Shown here in pieces: positions 1 through 14,039 of a DNA stretch of 64,000 bases; the first letter of the stretch is position 1; every line of letters starts with the position of its first letter. A model generated the notes under the pieces. That model saw only the letters and a program-made list of their open reading frames with translations, was not told where the DNA came from and ran no database searches. The position numbers and the translations under genes are program-made. This DNA is from Apostichopus japonicus (taxonomy: Eukaryota > Echinodermata > Holothuroidea > Aspidochirotida > Stichopodidae), in contig NC_092573.1 of the NCBI RefSeq assembly GCF_037975245.1, forward strand, positions 5,020,001 to 5,084,000. Reading direction: 5' to 3'.

Positions 1-2536
1 ACGTTTTGCTCATTTGTTTAAACAAAATGTAAATACATACGCATGGAAATATTTGCTATATATTACCAATGCATCCGCACTGTAGCTTAGGTAGGTATAA
101 AGAAAATACTTCTTTAAACTGGAGTCATATCTTACCTTTATATAGAATCAACGAAAAAGTAAAGTAACAACGAAAAAGAACCTTTTACGTTGTCATAGTA
201 TTCGTGAGTTAATACCCGGCCACGCTTGACTTGCTTTCATTCAAGTTATTTTGAATCAACGTTTACGGCTGACCGTGAAAGGGATGGCGCTATTCTCATA
301 CATTTTCTAAAATAATTAAGAAACATTGTAAAAGCTCCTGTAAACTTCCGTAGATACAGTTGGAGAATGAAAAGCGCCAGATCAGGCCATGCAGTATACA
401 ACAAGATAGGGGCTGCACACATACCGGATGCATAGCGTGGTTATACCAGACCCTCCAGCCAATGGCGAGTTAGGGTCATCTCAACCTCTTATGGTCGACA
501 GACCCGCTTCGTTATCCCCATCGGTCCACTTGCAAGATCGACAAAGAAATGACATCACGAAATGCTCCGTCCACGCCCTCCTCTACTTAAAGCGTTGTTA
601 TTGGAGTTGACCTCATATTTGTTTTGGAAGTCGGTGGTCATAATGAATATCCATCATTGTATAAACTTGAATAATGTAACGGTTTGACTGTCACCTGCAA
701 TAATCATATTTACATTGTATAGATGTTAGCTTAACATTTGCATATACGTGTTTATGACTACAAGATGCAACATGTCCCAATGTATGCAGGCATGACAACA
801 TTAAGAAGAAACACTTTTAATCTTCACTTTCGATGCGGCAACCCCACAAATCCGGCCCTCACGAGTTGGTATAGTAATGGTATACACGAAATCTAAAGGA
901 TTGAAAATAGAAGAGAATTATGCATGGTGTGTACTACGTTATAGATTACCTCGTTTGAATACATTTAACACCGTTGATTCCCACTCAATAAAAAGGCAGC
1001 TTCCCCTCCAATATGCACATATGTATCTTGTAAGTTTTTAGTTACTAAACTAAAAGTAATTTAATCTTGCTCTATACCAGGTCTAGTATAGAGATAAATC
1101 ATGTAAACCGGTAAGCACCCGAATCTGTCGGCCACCGTAATAATTCTGCTAGAACATGCATAATATTTTTACAGGCTTATAAGAGGGCGACCTTTCAGTT
1201 CACCTTCGTAGCGGATAACCATTGTGACCAACAATATGTAATTTACTTTTTCTAAATAAGCAACTCAAACTTAAGTTGTCTTCCTAAAATGAGATATGGC
1301 AGTTGAAATCTGCTACATTTGAATGTGTACATAGCTGACAAATTTCATCAAAATGTGTTTTGGTAGAAATATTTGTTCTCTGTGGATATATGATTGAAAT
1401 ATTAAAGATAAATCTAATATTACGTTTAGAGCTGAAGTGCCCTGATGACATCATCCATTCTGTTGTTGCCAGATGCCTTTTACAAAATATTGCAAAATTT
1501 CAAACAATATGGTTTTTCGAGATAAAAAATGTGAAACAAATTTTAATCAATTTTGTAAAACAATCAGTTCCTTCCACCAGAGTATTGTCTTAAATGAGAA
1601 AGAAAAATACTGTACACTGTTAATTTGTGAAAACCAATCCCAATATTTTTTCCGTAACTCAATTAAGATATTTTTTAATTAGTTAGAATATATTTTGAAT
1701 TCTTCACTATACAGCAGATCACAATCAGTGTTCTGAGATGTCTTCACGGCAATTGTTCTTCAAAAGCTTTTATATTTCTATTATTTAGATCTTGCTGAAT
1801 TATCCTTGAAACCCATTTACAATGTTCGTTTGCTCGCCTAGGTTCTATTCATTCAGATTTTCATCAAACTGCAACTATGTTGTAGGAAATATCATACTTT
1901 CTTTGTGGGTGGGTTAAATATAATGAAGAATAAAACAAACAAAAAACAGAACTAGAATTCACAAACCGCGTCGAGGATGTGGTTATGACATAGGCTATAT
2001 AGCCTAAGTGCAGAACATTACTAACAGTTTTATTAGTCAATCGTCTTCAGCCACCTGAATTTACCTTTAAAGTTTAGCTGTCGTTTTTAAGATTTTGAAC
2101 ACCTAACTATTAAGTTGAATTTCCGTTAGGTTGAATGGGCTTTACCATAGTCGAATATCAAAGCAATGTTAATTCCATGACATTCGTACATGGAATGATG
2201 CATAGTGACACAAGGTATATAAATGGACATATGAAACATTACCAACTTCTGTAGAGGACAGACAGATTGTATGGCATTTCGTTGTACTGAACGTGTATAC
2301 CTGAGTGGGAGCAGCAAACTTAATTTGTTGACATAAACATCATGTGGTACCATAAGGTATGTAGATTAACGAGGACCTCATCGTGCGTGAGTACTCTATG
2401 ACCTGGGCGAGGTCGAGAGGTTTCGACAAACCAGACAATGTATATCTTTACAATTAACAAATGACAATTAACAATTGTACCCACTATAACCGCACCGACA
2501 ATATTAAAGTAAAATTTGCAAATCTAATTATCAATT
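1..2536. other. intergenic, nothing supported
   Basis: AT-rich unique sequence with only short frames lacking homology. No RNA gene or mobile element could be recognised by eye. Confidence 0.5.
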
Positions 2537-2815
2537 TGATAACCAGGACGGAGTACACAGGATATGTTAAACATCAATAAACAGGCCAATCGGTGTCTGA
2601 CCTCGTACGCCGCCTCCCTAATTATAATGATAATGATCCTAAATATAGATATAACCAGGACGGAGTACACAGGATATGTTAAACATCAATAAACAGGCCA
2701 AGCAGTGTCTGACCTCGTACGCCGCCTCCCTAATTATAATGATAATGCCGCCTCCCTAATTATAATGATAATGCCGCCTCCCTAATTATAATGATAATGA
2801 TCCTAAATATAGATT
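2537..2815. repeat. tandem duplication of ~113 bp with a 26-bp triplication
   Basis: The unit beginning ataaccaggacggagtacac appears twice (about 2540 and 2652). Its end, gccgcctccctaattataat, is repeated three times in the second copy (to about 2800). Confidence 0.9.
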
Positions 2816-3380
2816 ACAGGCATACTGGGTTTCCTTTCTTTCTTTATTCATTTTATTTTCAGCCAAAACAGACCTGAAAGAATACGTTTTCTATAGGATT
2901 AGAATAGGGTTTCTCTTTATAAGCTCGTTATAAGTGCAGCTTTCCTTGAACGTGAGCTTCCTTTAGTGAGTCACGTTGCAGTAATATGGTTTCATTATAT
3001 CTCTATAATAACTTGCTATGCTACATTTCTCGAATTTTTCAAGATCTAATGTTAACTTCCTCATTGTTAAAGGAACATGTACCCTTTAACTTGAGCTTAC
3101 CAAACTCACCACATAATTATCTTAGCCAGTATAGGGAAGTGTCTACGGACAATTTTGCAATTTAACATGATAGGTTAATGCATTGCGTGAACGTTGTGAA
3201 GCACAAAGATTCCCGCTTTGGATCAGGGGCGGACTGGTATACCGGCTCGAAACCGGTGCGCCGCTGTATAAGTGTGTATGCCCAAAGCATCGCCAGGTTG
3301 GGTTGCTAAATTCTGCCGTTGCATTGGACTACACGGCCGATAATTCGCTAATGCAGAAGAAACATAATAAAGTGTCTGGA

Positions 3381-3410
3381 TCAGACCATGGAGGTACCTC
3401 CATGATCTGA
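3381..3410. repeat. 30-bp near-perfect palindrome
   Basis: Centred on ggtacc with one mismatched pair. It lies in otherwise unassigned sequence (2816-4800). Confidence 0.8.
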
Positions 3411-4802
3411 CTACGGTATGTCCATCATCCACTTGTAAATATTACATGGAGTGTTCGGAATTAGTGCAAATATATACATCGGAATTACGCATCCTGTAGC
3501 TTTAAGACCCGGAAGAAACTGAGAGATATTCACTCAAGTATGAAACTGACTTCCATGCATACATGTATATAAAGAAAGAGGGTTGCCAACGGATGCAGTT
3601 ACTGCGCCAGAATTCCTTTCACTTTGAATTGGCGTGCAATTTGACATAGTCCGACATAGCCAAAATACTGACTGTAGTTGTGCGCTAACCAAATATGCAT
3701 ACAATGGTGGAAATGAGGACTGCTTCTTAGAGGGGGAGGGATGAAGGGTGGGGTGGGGAGGGTGGGGATGAGAGCATTAGTACAATCAATAGTCTTCCGA
3801 GAGAAATCTGATTCCATTTGGAAGATATCACAGATTGAATATTTCCTCTCGCACATAATCTACGCATCACTTCATCGACCCTCATAGGCTTCATATATTT
3901 CATGCGTTTTCTATAATTTATTATGTTTCTTTTCTGTAATAGAGATGGTATTACGAACGCTGGTTTTAAGTATTGAAGCTTCTAACATGACCTTATGACC
4001 TTATGATGACATTAGTTTCTGTGTCAACATTATTAATAAGAGAAACGTTAAAAATGTTAAAATGTCAATAGAATTAAACAAAGGGAAACTAAAAGTTTCC
4101 ATATCCTATAATGGCACTATGACATCAAATATATTCAAAATGACAGCTGAAAGACAGGACTTTTAACCTATACTAGGATATCTGCCAAACGGAGCTAGAC
4201 TTTTTCACAACTTTTATTGGGAATTTCCTGCACAAAGATCTCTTACATGGTTGGATTTGTGTCTCCTTCGATAAAACGTCTAGTTGTATCTGGTGAATCC
4301 TGGCCCGGTGAAGAGACGGGGACTAGGACGGGAGAGGTTACAGCTTCGGGCCGTGGGATCCGTTAGTGTACCCGGAAATTATGGAATTAATTATGTAATG
4401 TATTCTTTTATTCCTGTTCATAATATACTGTACTTAATAAAAAGTGAAGATTCTTAAAGGGGCCAGTTGGTATATTTCTTCCGGGAGCCCCACCTGGCAG
4501 ATTTACTTACAAACCGCTAATTGTTTGACAACGGCTATTAAAATATTTTTACTTCAGATTCAACAACTAGAGAATTAAGCTACTCTTTAATAATAAAGTT
4601 GTACCTTTAACCAATGGGTGACGGGGTTTAGAGCAGGGAGGGTGCAACGGCAACCCCTATCTACTCTTAACAAAAAGTATGCTTTTTAGAAATACAATTT
4701 AATGTCCTTCCAGTCGTAGTTACCACACGATATTTAGATTCATCAACTTTAGTTTAGTTTGTTTTGAGGGTGAACAAGTTTTAGACAGTTAACGTACGAA
4801 AG

Positions 4803-5992
4803 CTGATATACTGGAAGGGGTACATACAAAATCATGTTCTGCGTACTGTTAACGCAATATACTGGAAGGGGTGCATACAAAATCATGTTCTGCGTACTGT
4901 TAACGCAATATACTGGAAGGGGTGCATACAAAATCATGTTCTGCGTACTGTTAACGTAAATTATACTGGAAGAGGTACATACAAAATCATGTTCTGCGTA
5001 CTGTTAACGCGATATACTGGAAGAGGTACATACAAAATCATGTTCTGTGTACTGTTAACGGGATGTAATGAAAGCCTAGGTAAATACAAAATCATATTCT
5101 GCGTACTGTTAACGCGATATACTGGAAGGGGTAAATACAAAATCATGTTCTGCGTACTGTTAACGCGATATACTGGAAGGGGTAAATACAAAATCATGTT
5201 CTGCGTACTGTTAACGGGATATACTGGAAGAGGTACATACAAAATCATGTTCTGCGTACTGTTAACGGGATATACTGGAAGAGGTAAATACAAAATCATG
5301 TTCTGCGTACTGTTAACGGGATATACTGGAAGAGGTACATACAAAATCATGTTCTGCGTACTGTTAACGGGATATACTGGAAGAGGTGCATACAAAATCA
5401 TATTCTGCGTACTGTTAACGCGATATACTGGAAGAGGTACATACAAAATCATGTTCTGCGTACTGTTAACGGCATATACTGGAAGGGGTAAATACAAAAT
5501 CATGTTCTGCGTACTGTTAACGCGATATACTGGAAGAGGTACATACAAAATCATGTTCTGCGTTCTGTTAACGTAAATTATACTGGAAGAGGTACATACA
5601 AAATCATGTTCTGCGTACTGTTAACGCGATATACTGGAAGGGGTAAATACAAAATCATGTTCTGCGTACTGTTAACGCGATATACTGGAAGGGGTAAATA
5701 CAAAATCATGTTCTGCGTACTGTTAACGGGATATACTGGAAGAGGTACATACAAAATCATGTTCTGCGTACTGTTAACGCGATATACTGGAAGGGGTAAA
5801 TACAAAATCATGTTCTGCGTACTGTTAACGGGATATACTGGAAGAGGTACATACAAAATCATGTTCTGCGTACTGTTAACGCGATAAACTGGAAGAGGTA
5901 CATACAAAATCATGTTCTGCGTACTGTTAACGCGATGCAATGGAAGCCTATAGGTAAATACAAAATCATATTCTGTGTACTGTTAACGCGAT
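4803..5992. repeat. 51-bp minisatellite, about 23 copies
   Basis: The core is tactggaagaggtacatac...gttctgcgtactgttaac. The period is 51 bp with a few copies altered (about 5060 and 5935). Because 51 is a multiple of three, both strands stay open over long runs. I see no exon signals, so it is called a repeat rather than a gene. Confidence 0.92.
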
Positions 5993-7437
5993 CATTATCT
6001 TTGCCATGACACATTTCCGACTTGATTGCAACAAAATCCAATTTGCTACTTTTCGTGTCAACGAAGATCGAAACATCCGTGTTAAGTTACAACTTTCAAA
6101 TCTACCCGATTTCCTCTATTGGTTTTCGGTATCAATGTCCTAGTCATTACAGGAGCCACTACAGTCTCACTTTTACAACATCTAAAACCCTTATAAAGCC
6201 GGTTCATTCTTTCGATGATTGCTTCACATTAAAGGAGGTCTTTGGGCACAAATTAAGTTTGATCTGTTTGCACAGATATAGTTTGTTTGTTAACATAGCT
6301 ATTAGTCCATATATCTGTAACACTTGCCTACAATTTTTGAAGAATGACACTTTAAGTATCTAATGTTCATCAATTAAAGCGGCTGGATTTCTTAGCCTAC
6401 TACACACAGATCACGAGGTCAGTTCCTCATGTGCAACGTAAAACTCAAAAGGATCAATAATATTGAACTTTATGGCCTCAAATAAACTGAATCTACAATG
6501 CATTAAACTGCATGTTAAGGGCAAATTGTGTTGAATGTCATTAAGGGCAGAATATGTTGTTCTTATGAAATTAAAAGGACATGTTTTGGTTTAGTTATTT
6601 AAAAAAATTGATAAAGCAATGGATTAAGAGTAATATTTATGACTGCACCCAGGAGCCATCTACATCGTATATCTGCACACACATTAAAATAATTTAAAGC
6701 GAATATCTTTGGAACCAGAATAACTTATATAGATAGAACACTTAACAGCAGTCTAGGATATATTTGTTTTCTTTTAGTTTTTCTTTTATATGAAAACTAA
6801 AATTTACATAATTAATGTCATATTATGTAACATTAAGTACTAACAACAATCATGTTACAATCATACAATATTTATGTTACATATGAAAACTAATATTCTT
6901 CCAAAAGACGTCCTTTAACTGTCTGCAACATATTTACCAAACAACCATTTAACCTTTCTGTGAAACGAACGCGCCAAATGTATTGCTTCCTGTCTAATTG
7001 TTAATCGCGTGGGACTTTAATGGTGTTTATGAGTAATGTGATCATAACCTATACAGTTATACGACTGATGATATGATAGTTGAAAACAACATCTTAACGG
7101 AAATGTTTGTATGGAAAAGAAACACATCGGGTTTCCAGTTAAGGATAATCTGTGATACAAAGAATTTAATATGTGTGCTCAAAATAATCGCAACATTTCT
7201 AAAGGTCAAGTTTACACAAGTAAATACCCTTTCTTGAAGAAGAATAAGTTACCATTGTTTTGTCTCAAGAGAAGCAAGAAGACTTGCACATACATTTCAT
7301 GTACAATTTATTGTATTGAACTTAATATATTACTTCATATAATATAAAAGCAATTACCGTAGTGTAACGTTCTTTATTATAAGGTGCAGGCGCACAGCCA
7401 GCCTTCGTAATATGAGGTTCCAAATTTGTGTCCCCCA
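5993..7437. other. intergenic, nothing supported
   Basis: AT-rich sequence; the 113-codon frame at 6022-6363 has no recognisable domain or neighbour to support it. Confidence 0.45.
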
Positions 7438-8153
7438 TTTAATATGGAACGCGAAAAGGACCACAACATATGATGATATTAATGATGATCTAATTTTATA
7501 CGATCATGTACTGAAAACTTACGATCATGTACTAGACATACACGATCATGTACTAACAATTTACGATCATGTACCAAACATATACGATCATGTACTAAAA
7601 GTATACGATCATGTTCTAAACATATACGATCATGTACTACAAACGTACGATGTACACCAACACAAATACGATCATGTACTAATAATGTTATGTTCAAAAA
7701 AAGTGGCGTCTGCATACGCGTATGTATATTCATGTGTGGCGTATGAATACGAGTATGAATATTCAGTATAAACTCATTAAGAACCATTAGGGGCGGGGCT
7801 TCGGTATATCAACTTTGATATTCCTATATTCCTTATATATGGATATTCATACGCGTATTCAAACGACAATAATGGATATTCATACGCCACTTTTTTGTAA
7901 TTTCAGTTTTCAGTACATGATCGTATATGTTTTAATGTACATTTTACGTTTATAGTACATCATCGCATCTTTTGATGTACTTGTTAGTTTTTTAGTACAT
8001 CATCCTATATGTTTTGATGTACATCTTACTTTTGTAGTACATCATCGTATATGTTTAGTACATCATCGTAAGTTTTTTAGTACATGAACGTATTAAATTA
8101 GATCATCATTAACATCATCATATGTTGTGGTCCTTTCGCGTTCCATAATTTAA
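7438..8153. mobile_element. foldback-like inverted-repeat element with tandem 21-bp subrepeats
   Basis: Outer arms (7438-7500 and 8091-8153) are inverted copies sharing ggaacgcgaaaggaccacaa. Inside each arm are tandem repeats of about 21 bp around acgatcatgtact (7500-7680), inverted as agtacat.atcgtat (7910-8090). The inner arms (cgtatgaatatccat-type) also pair. Long terminal inverted repeats made of short tandem repeats are the hallmark of Foldback-type elements. No coding capacity. Confidence 0.65.
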
Positions 8154-8214
8154 TGCCTTGGCATTAATGTAAAGTAATGTAATTAACACTTTGATGATTC
8201 TAATTATTTTTTAT

Positions 8215-8907
8215 TATTATTATGCTTACGTTACGAATATTAAATTTTAACAGCTCCCAAAGACAAGCGGGATTAGTATTGTTTAGCAACTCATTACGAA
8301 TAAGATTATTAATGAGAAAAATGTAGTTAGTGTCATTAAGAAGAGAATTATTTAACTTCTAGTAACCCGGACCACGTTGCGTTAAACTACTTGCAAAGGA
8401 TAACCAAATAACAGAATGATCTGACTGGATACCTGGAAAGAATTTAACGTTAGTAACAGACTGTTCCAGGTTTCTAGAAACAAGAAAATAATCGAGCCTA
8501 CAATAATGCCATGGCTAATATTTGAACTCCAAGTAAAGTTATTTTGCAGAGGATTTCTCTCCCTCCAAATATCAATTAGGTCTTGAGCGACCACAAAATC
8601 GAGGCAGCTGTCTCTTGCCTTGACATTTGTTCTAGGGTTACCCCCTTTCTTATCCAAATCCAGATTGAAAACAAATTTTAAGTCACCCGCTAAAATAATG
8701 CTATCTCCCTGAAACCTGTTATGCAACTCAGATATATTCGTGAAGAACGAGGAAGTATGAGTATTAGGAGCATATATGCCTACTATAGTAAAAACACGCA
8801 AATGAACTTCGACATCTACAATGATGAAACGTCCATATTTACACTGTTCCTGGTTTAAAATTGTAATGACCAGTTGAGGATTAAAGAGGATGCAAACACC
8901 TCTGCAC
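8215..8907 (-). mobile_element. L1/Tx1-like LINE fragment (apurinic-type endonuclease region)
   Basis: Reading down the minus strand: GVCILFNPQL, FTIVGIYAPN, ILAGDLKFVFN, DLIDIWRERNP, FTWSSN, then after a frame change RLDYFLVSRNLEQSV, PGIQSDHSVI and an NNTNPACLWELLKFNIR stretch. This is the order of LINE endonuclease and linker regions. Frameshift and stops show it is dead and 5'/3' truncated. It ends at a poly-C run near 8911. Confidence 0.8.
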
Positions 8908-8935
8908 CCCCCCCCCCCCCCCGCTGGCTACACCA

Positions 8936-11900
8936 CTGTTAATGCGGCTGTAAATGTTTGTTAACGTTTGGAACAAGATTGGTCTCTGTTTAACTGCCTA
9001 TCCTATCACTGAGGGCAATACAAAATATCATTATAATATCACTTGAACATTCTTACTGCAGACTTGGTTAGTTAGTTTATGTTATTTGCATTGTCATGTA
9101 AGATATTGATTAATATGATGCGTCCCCGCAACCGTTAGGTTTCCGATTCAAAAATACAAAAGGAACCAATTTCGTTTGACCTATTTTGAAAGCTGTTGTT
9201 TTTTAATGTGTTGAGTATAATCTTACGTTGGTTTGGTATTGCGGGTCAAACGGATTCGGAACTCGGATATCTCTCGTCGGTTCTTTCGATGGTTTCGTTC
9301 ACAATTGATTGCAATGCAGTGATGTTGAATGTATGGGGGTGTCCTCACATTGGTGTGGCCAGCTGCTTATGTACACTCTCATCCGTTAATGGGTCCCGAG
9401 AGCCGGAATGAGTGCTGCAACTAACACTCTTGCCTCGTATCCCTAAACACAGAAAGCTTGGGGTACGTCGATGTTTATCCAGGATAGGGTTTCAAATTAA
9501 TTATGTTACTTTCCTAACTTTTGGGGAATTATAAACTAAACTAAAATCAAGCCGTGGTTTAATTCTCAAAAAAAGTAGCCTTTATCAGTCATTAAAACAT
9601 CCATAATTAGTCATCTAGTATCTGCATTTACCAAATGAATTTCGACAGCGTGCACCTCTTTAATATCAACCCCCCCCCCCCCCACCTCCTCCTTCCTATA
9701 ATGTACAGTAACAATATCTATTAAGTCATTGGGATCGTTTTTGAACAATTATTTGATGGAGTCCACTTATTCTGCAACATTTTCATGAATATTCGCTCTT
9801 TGAAGTAGCATACAGGTAAGAAATTCCTGACAATTTGGTCAAGGAAAATTGGGAAAAGCTTTAAAGTTATGGAACGCCAGAAAGACTTTAACGTACTATT
9901 ATACTATTTCATGAAGTACATAATGATAATGTAAAAGTATATTATGATTGTGCATCTTTACATTATCAGTGCATAGTATGACATTAGCATAATACTGTTA
10001 TATGAAAAATTATTCTGTTATCTTATCAGACTATCAGTCCTGTGCTTTTGTATCACAAACATGACAAATTGTGGTCCTTCGAGTTCTCTTTCGCTCTTTA
10101 ACGCATTGCCTGTTATTACTAATTGTAGACCACAAACGACCCACGAGGTGCGTTAGCTTCGTGTACATTTTCAGAGTGTACCTTTATGTCATTACTGTGT
10201 TCTTTCACATTAACATAGTGTACTTATATTTTATGATTGTGGCTTATCATCAAACCATGTCGTCCTTTTGGCGTTCCATGTAAAAGTAATATCACCACAA
10301 ACATCGATTGCATGCCATCGTGTCCCAGGTCTCTGCATATGTTTACACAATTTTAGATATGGATATAGATATGGATTATAACAAGTAATAAACTCGATCT
10401 TTTTGTTTTCCTTCTGATCACATTTAACTTGCCAGATTAAGGGGAAGAAATATTACGCAGATTAATCAAAATAAACCTTTACACGCTTACCTTGCCATTT
10501 CCTTTTAATTCTAGAAGACGAAAAATTATTATAGCTGACTATTAGGTATCTTATTTCCGATGACAATCATTTTGTATGTTTTGGTTTCAACTATAGAGAA
10601 ACGAAGACTTGGCTGTAGTTTCATGTTGCTGCCGATGCTTTGTTTTTCATATTCATGTATAAGAAAATACTTTCATATAAGGAAATAAGGACCTTGACTT
10701 CTCACCATTTACACTGTTCCTGGTTTAAAATTTTAATGACCAGTTGAAGATTAAAGAGGATGTAAGGGGACTAGTTCGAAAGTGCATCAAGTTGTCCAGC
10801 GTCATTTTGTGGTAACCTTCCTGAAAAAAGTCTCACAATTTATGTTGCAATGAAAGAGGACTGTGCTTGAAAGTGCGTCTGTTCGGTGACAAATTTTTGT
10901 TTGATATTTTCAGTTTGATTTTTTTTTTCTCTTAGCCTGGTCATTAGCTGGACTGTTAAACCAATTAGTCTGATACCTGCATGAATGCTGCTTTAAGACG
11001 GGAAATATTGTAAAGTTATTTTTATCAAGTTATCCAAACTCGTTTACAAAGTGCCTTAAGGTTCAACAAACGAAGGGTCACAATTTAGACCATAATCTAA
11101 TACTTTACGTACATGTCGAACTATGGCCTTTAGTATGTTTACACCAAGTTGACTTCTCTTGTCTAGTCAATCGACAACCATCGTTTGAAACACGTGTTCC
11201 AAACCTAAATGATAATGGTTTTGCAATGACTTGTTGTGAACTCGTGCGTTGGTGATCGGCTATAATGGAAAAGGTGAAGCATGAAGAACATCTGATCGCA
11301 ACATGGAAGTAATAATAATCAATGCTTTAATGGAGAAATATAAACAGGTGTTCATGGCCAGGATATTTCATACCCATTATTGAAGAAAGTTTTCTAGTAA
11401 CCTTGAAAACCTGACAACAAAAATCACTTATCGCTGCTTTTCCGGATTATCGTAAGCATGGACTACAACATCCGTAAAAAAATAAACTTTTCATTAAAAG
11501 TTCGCTTAGGTCGGTGAACGGAGAGACTGTTGTCTCTTTCAAACGTTACTTCAAAATGCTCTGTCAACGACGCAATGTCTATCAAGCCCAGATTGCGGTG
11601 ATAATATCCGTACAAGTTTGAAAGATATTGTGCTTCATACGAACTACGTCATGATCGCAACATGAAACAGACTTACCATATTTAAATGTCCGAGGTCTCT
11701 ACGTGTAGTGGATGTTATTAATGTCCTACAATTAATGTGGTTGCAAAACAAGAAGGAGGATTAAGAGCTAGATCGACAGACGGAGATAATTATACGGCGG
11801 AGCTATAAACTAAAACCTTATGTAGATCCTGCAGTGTTGTGCAGGCGAGCCATGACTCGAGTCACTACATTTCGTACAAGTGACACAGTAACTCGACTAG

Positions 11901-12220
11901 TACTCACCTCGAGGCAACAAAAATGTTGAATTTAAAGACATATTCTGGACGCAGACAATGTAAACGTTTTAAGAGAAAAGTATTGTAAACATAATTTAAA
12001 AAACCCAGTTTGGATATCTTGTTCCTTACTCGAGATATTTTGATTGAATGTCACAACTATGGCTATAACCATCTCTTACTCTGGGTAGTTGATCACATTT
12101 TGTGGTCTTTGATGGCATATGCGTTGTTGAAGGAAAGTCTGTTCAAAAACAGCATTTTTCTGGCAGCAAAGTTTCTAGGAAATGTCTGTTATTTCAAGCA
12201 GCAGATAATCTATAGATAAT
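8936..12220. other. intergenic, no gene supported
   Basis: Apart from the short LINE piece at 10.7 kb and a poly-C run near 9670, no repeat, RNA gene or protein-coding exon is recognisable. Confidence 0.45.
10706..10765 (-). mobile_element. short second fragment of the same LINE family
   Basis: tttacactgttcctggttta...gaccagttga matches 8836-8895 almost base for base. Only about 60 bp are recognisable. Confidence 0.6.
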
Positions 12221-12221
12221 A

Positions 12222-12650
12222 TATACAGTCTAAACGTGTTAGTTATACAGTTTTTTCTTGCGTTATAAAAGTCTTTGTCCGTAAAATTACTATATGACGA
12301 CTGTCATTTTACACTATATTCCGTGTAAACTAAACAGTCTGAAAACGTTATTTATACAGTTTTTTTCTTGCAAAATGTTTTTTTTTTTCTGTAAAAATAT
12401 ATATATATATGGTGACTGCTATAGGTTACTGTATCTTCTAGGTAAAATATAGTCTTAAATGTTGTATATACTGTTTTTCCTCGCAATAATAAATTTGTCT
12501 GTAAAATAACTTTATTTTTGACGGTTATTTAACACTATATTCTGGGTAGATATACAGTCTTTAAATTTGATTTATACATATTTGTTTCTTGCAATATAAG
12601 TGTCATTTTCTGCACAAGTACTGTATGATCGCTGTGATTATATTGTATGT
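12222..12650. repeat. decayed ~110-bp tandem repeat, four copies
   Basis: Copies start near 12225, 12332, 12445 and 12547 with an acagtct...tatacag...ttcttgc...ctgtaaaat order. They are diverged from one another. Confidence 0.7.
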
Positions 12651-13579
12651 TAAATACACAAACAGATAAACAAGGTCCATGAGGGTTACAGTAACCGTTT
12701 GTCATATAGCAGATAAAAGGAATTTAGTTTTATATGTTACATTCACAAGATACGTCTTTCACAAAAACTTAACTGAAGAATCTATTCAGTACAAATTTGA
12801 CATGCTACATAATATTGACGCAGCTGCAAATGAAGTGCCTGCATACCCAAATATGTATCTATTACAGTTTTTATCACTCCTGGCTGTCGGAATTACTTAA
12901 CATCAGTGAGATCAAAAAGAAAGAAGACAAATTATTGTTCTCTGAAAATCTTATTAACAACCTCAAAACTTGTTCACACATACTTTTGAATGTTGAAAGC
13001 GTTAGTCATACATATGACTGAACGTAATAAGGCAAGCGCTGATTGAGGGGTTGGGGATTTGCTGGGTGCCCCAGCCTTCCTTTTGTGTAAACAAATACAG
13101 TTTTGCTATACAATCCATACTTTCATTATTTGGAAATGTACTGATAATTCCGTATGTGGCCATATTTGTTTGTCCATTGAGCCACTCCAGGAAATCCTGG
13201 ATCAGCCGCTATAAGTGTCACAATAAACTGATAATAAAACACTTGTTTTAACCATGGAGCTTTAAACAGATCCATGCTTTAACACTTGAGATTTGCTCCA
13301 CTTAACTCCTTCTAGTTCCTCACCCTTTCTATTGCTCTAGAACAAGTGTTTTTTCCTGTAAGTTACACATGCACTTGATGTATGAGAAGTTCATTTAAGT
13401 TCAACTGCATTATGCGACTGCAGGAAGTAGTCTTCACTATTCATTGCTTTACTAATTAGAAGTGATAGCACGAATTACAATAGAAATGACATTTTGTTAC
13501 ATGTTTGACATTCTAAAAGACAATTAAATGTCAACTGTAGTTCTTTCATGTTCGATTTAGGCACCCCACACTCATGGCT

Positions 13580-14025
13580 CATACAGTAACTACTGTTCAT
13601 GTCCTGTAACACATGTTGCTCATGTTACCAACACAAAGTAATAATTACTGATGGACGGTTGTGGGACATGTACAGTAGTTGCTGTACCAACCATTTAGTG
13701 CGATTTAATTAATACGCGATCCTAAAATGAAGTCGTATCTAGTCGTTTTATGCTATAAGTAGGCCTGTGGATAAACCCGAACATGCATGGCCTTTCTTCG
13801 CTCTCGGCATGACAAATCGGGCGTAATTTAAAGAGCGGTGTGAACTGGAATCAAGCGGTAATTTACCTCCTTTACTTCAAACACATAGCTAGTACAGTAA
13901 CTACTGGTGCCACCTGTAACACATGTTACTACTGTTCATGTCCCACAACCTTGCATCAGTATAATTACTTCTTTGTGTTCGTGACACGGTTACACGTGTT
14001 ACAGGTGGCACCAGTAGTTACTATA
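13580..14025. repeat. two related palindromic elements (MITE-like)
   Basis: Arms 13896-13926 and 13992-14022 are 31-bp inverted repeats with one mismatch (core ggtgccacctgtaac). The 65-bp loop matches the inverse of 13630-13675, and 13587-13618 resembles the left arm. The two copies are thus related to each other. No coding. Confidence 0.7.
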
Positions 14026-14039
14026 TACTTGCTATGAGT

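Noticed and set aside
3183-3432. Overlapping frames on both strands at 3.2-3.4 kb
   Set aside because: Mutually overlapping, no homology, and the region holds a palindrome that resembles dispersed repeat DNA.
7412-7787. YDHVL repeat frame (plus) and VHDRI repeat frame (minus)
   Set aside because: Translation of 21-bp subrepeats of the foldback-like element.
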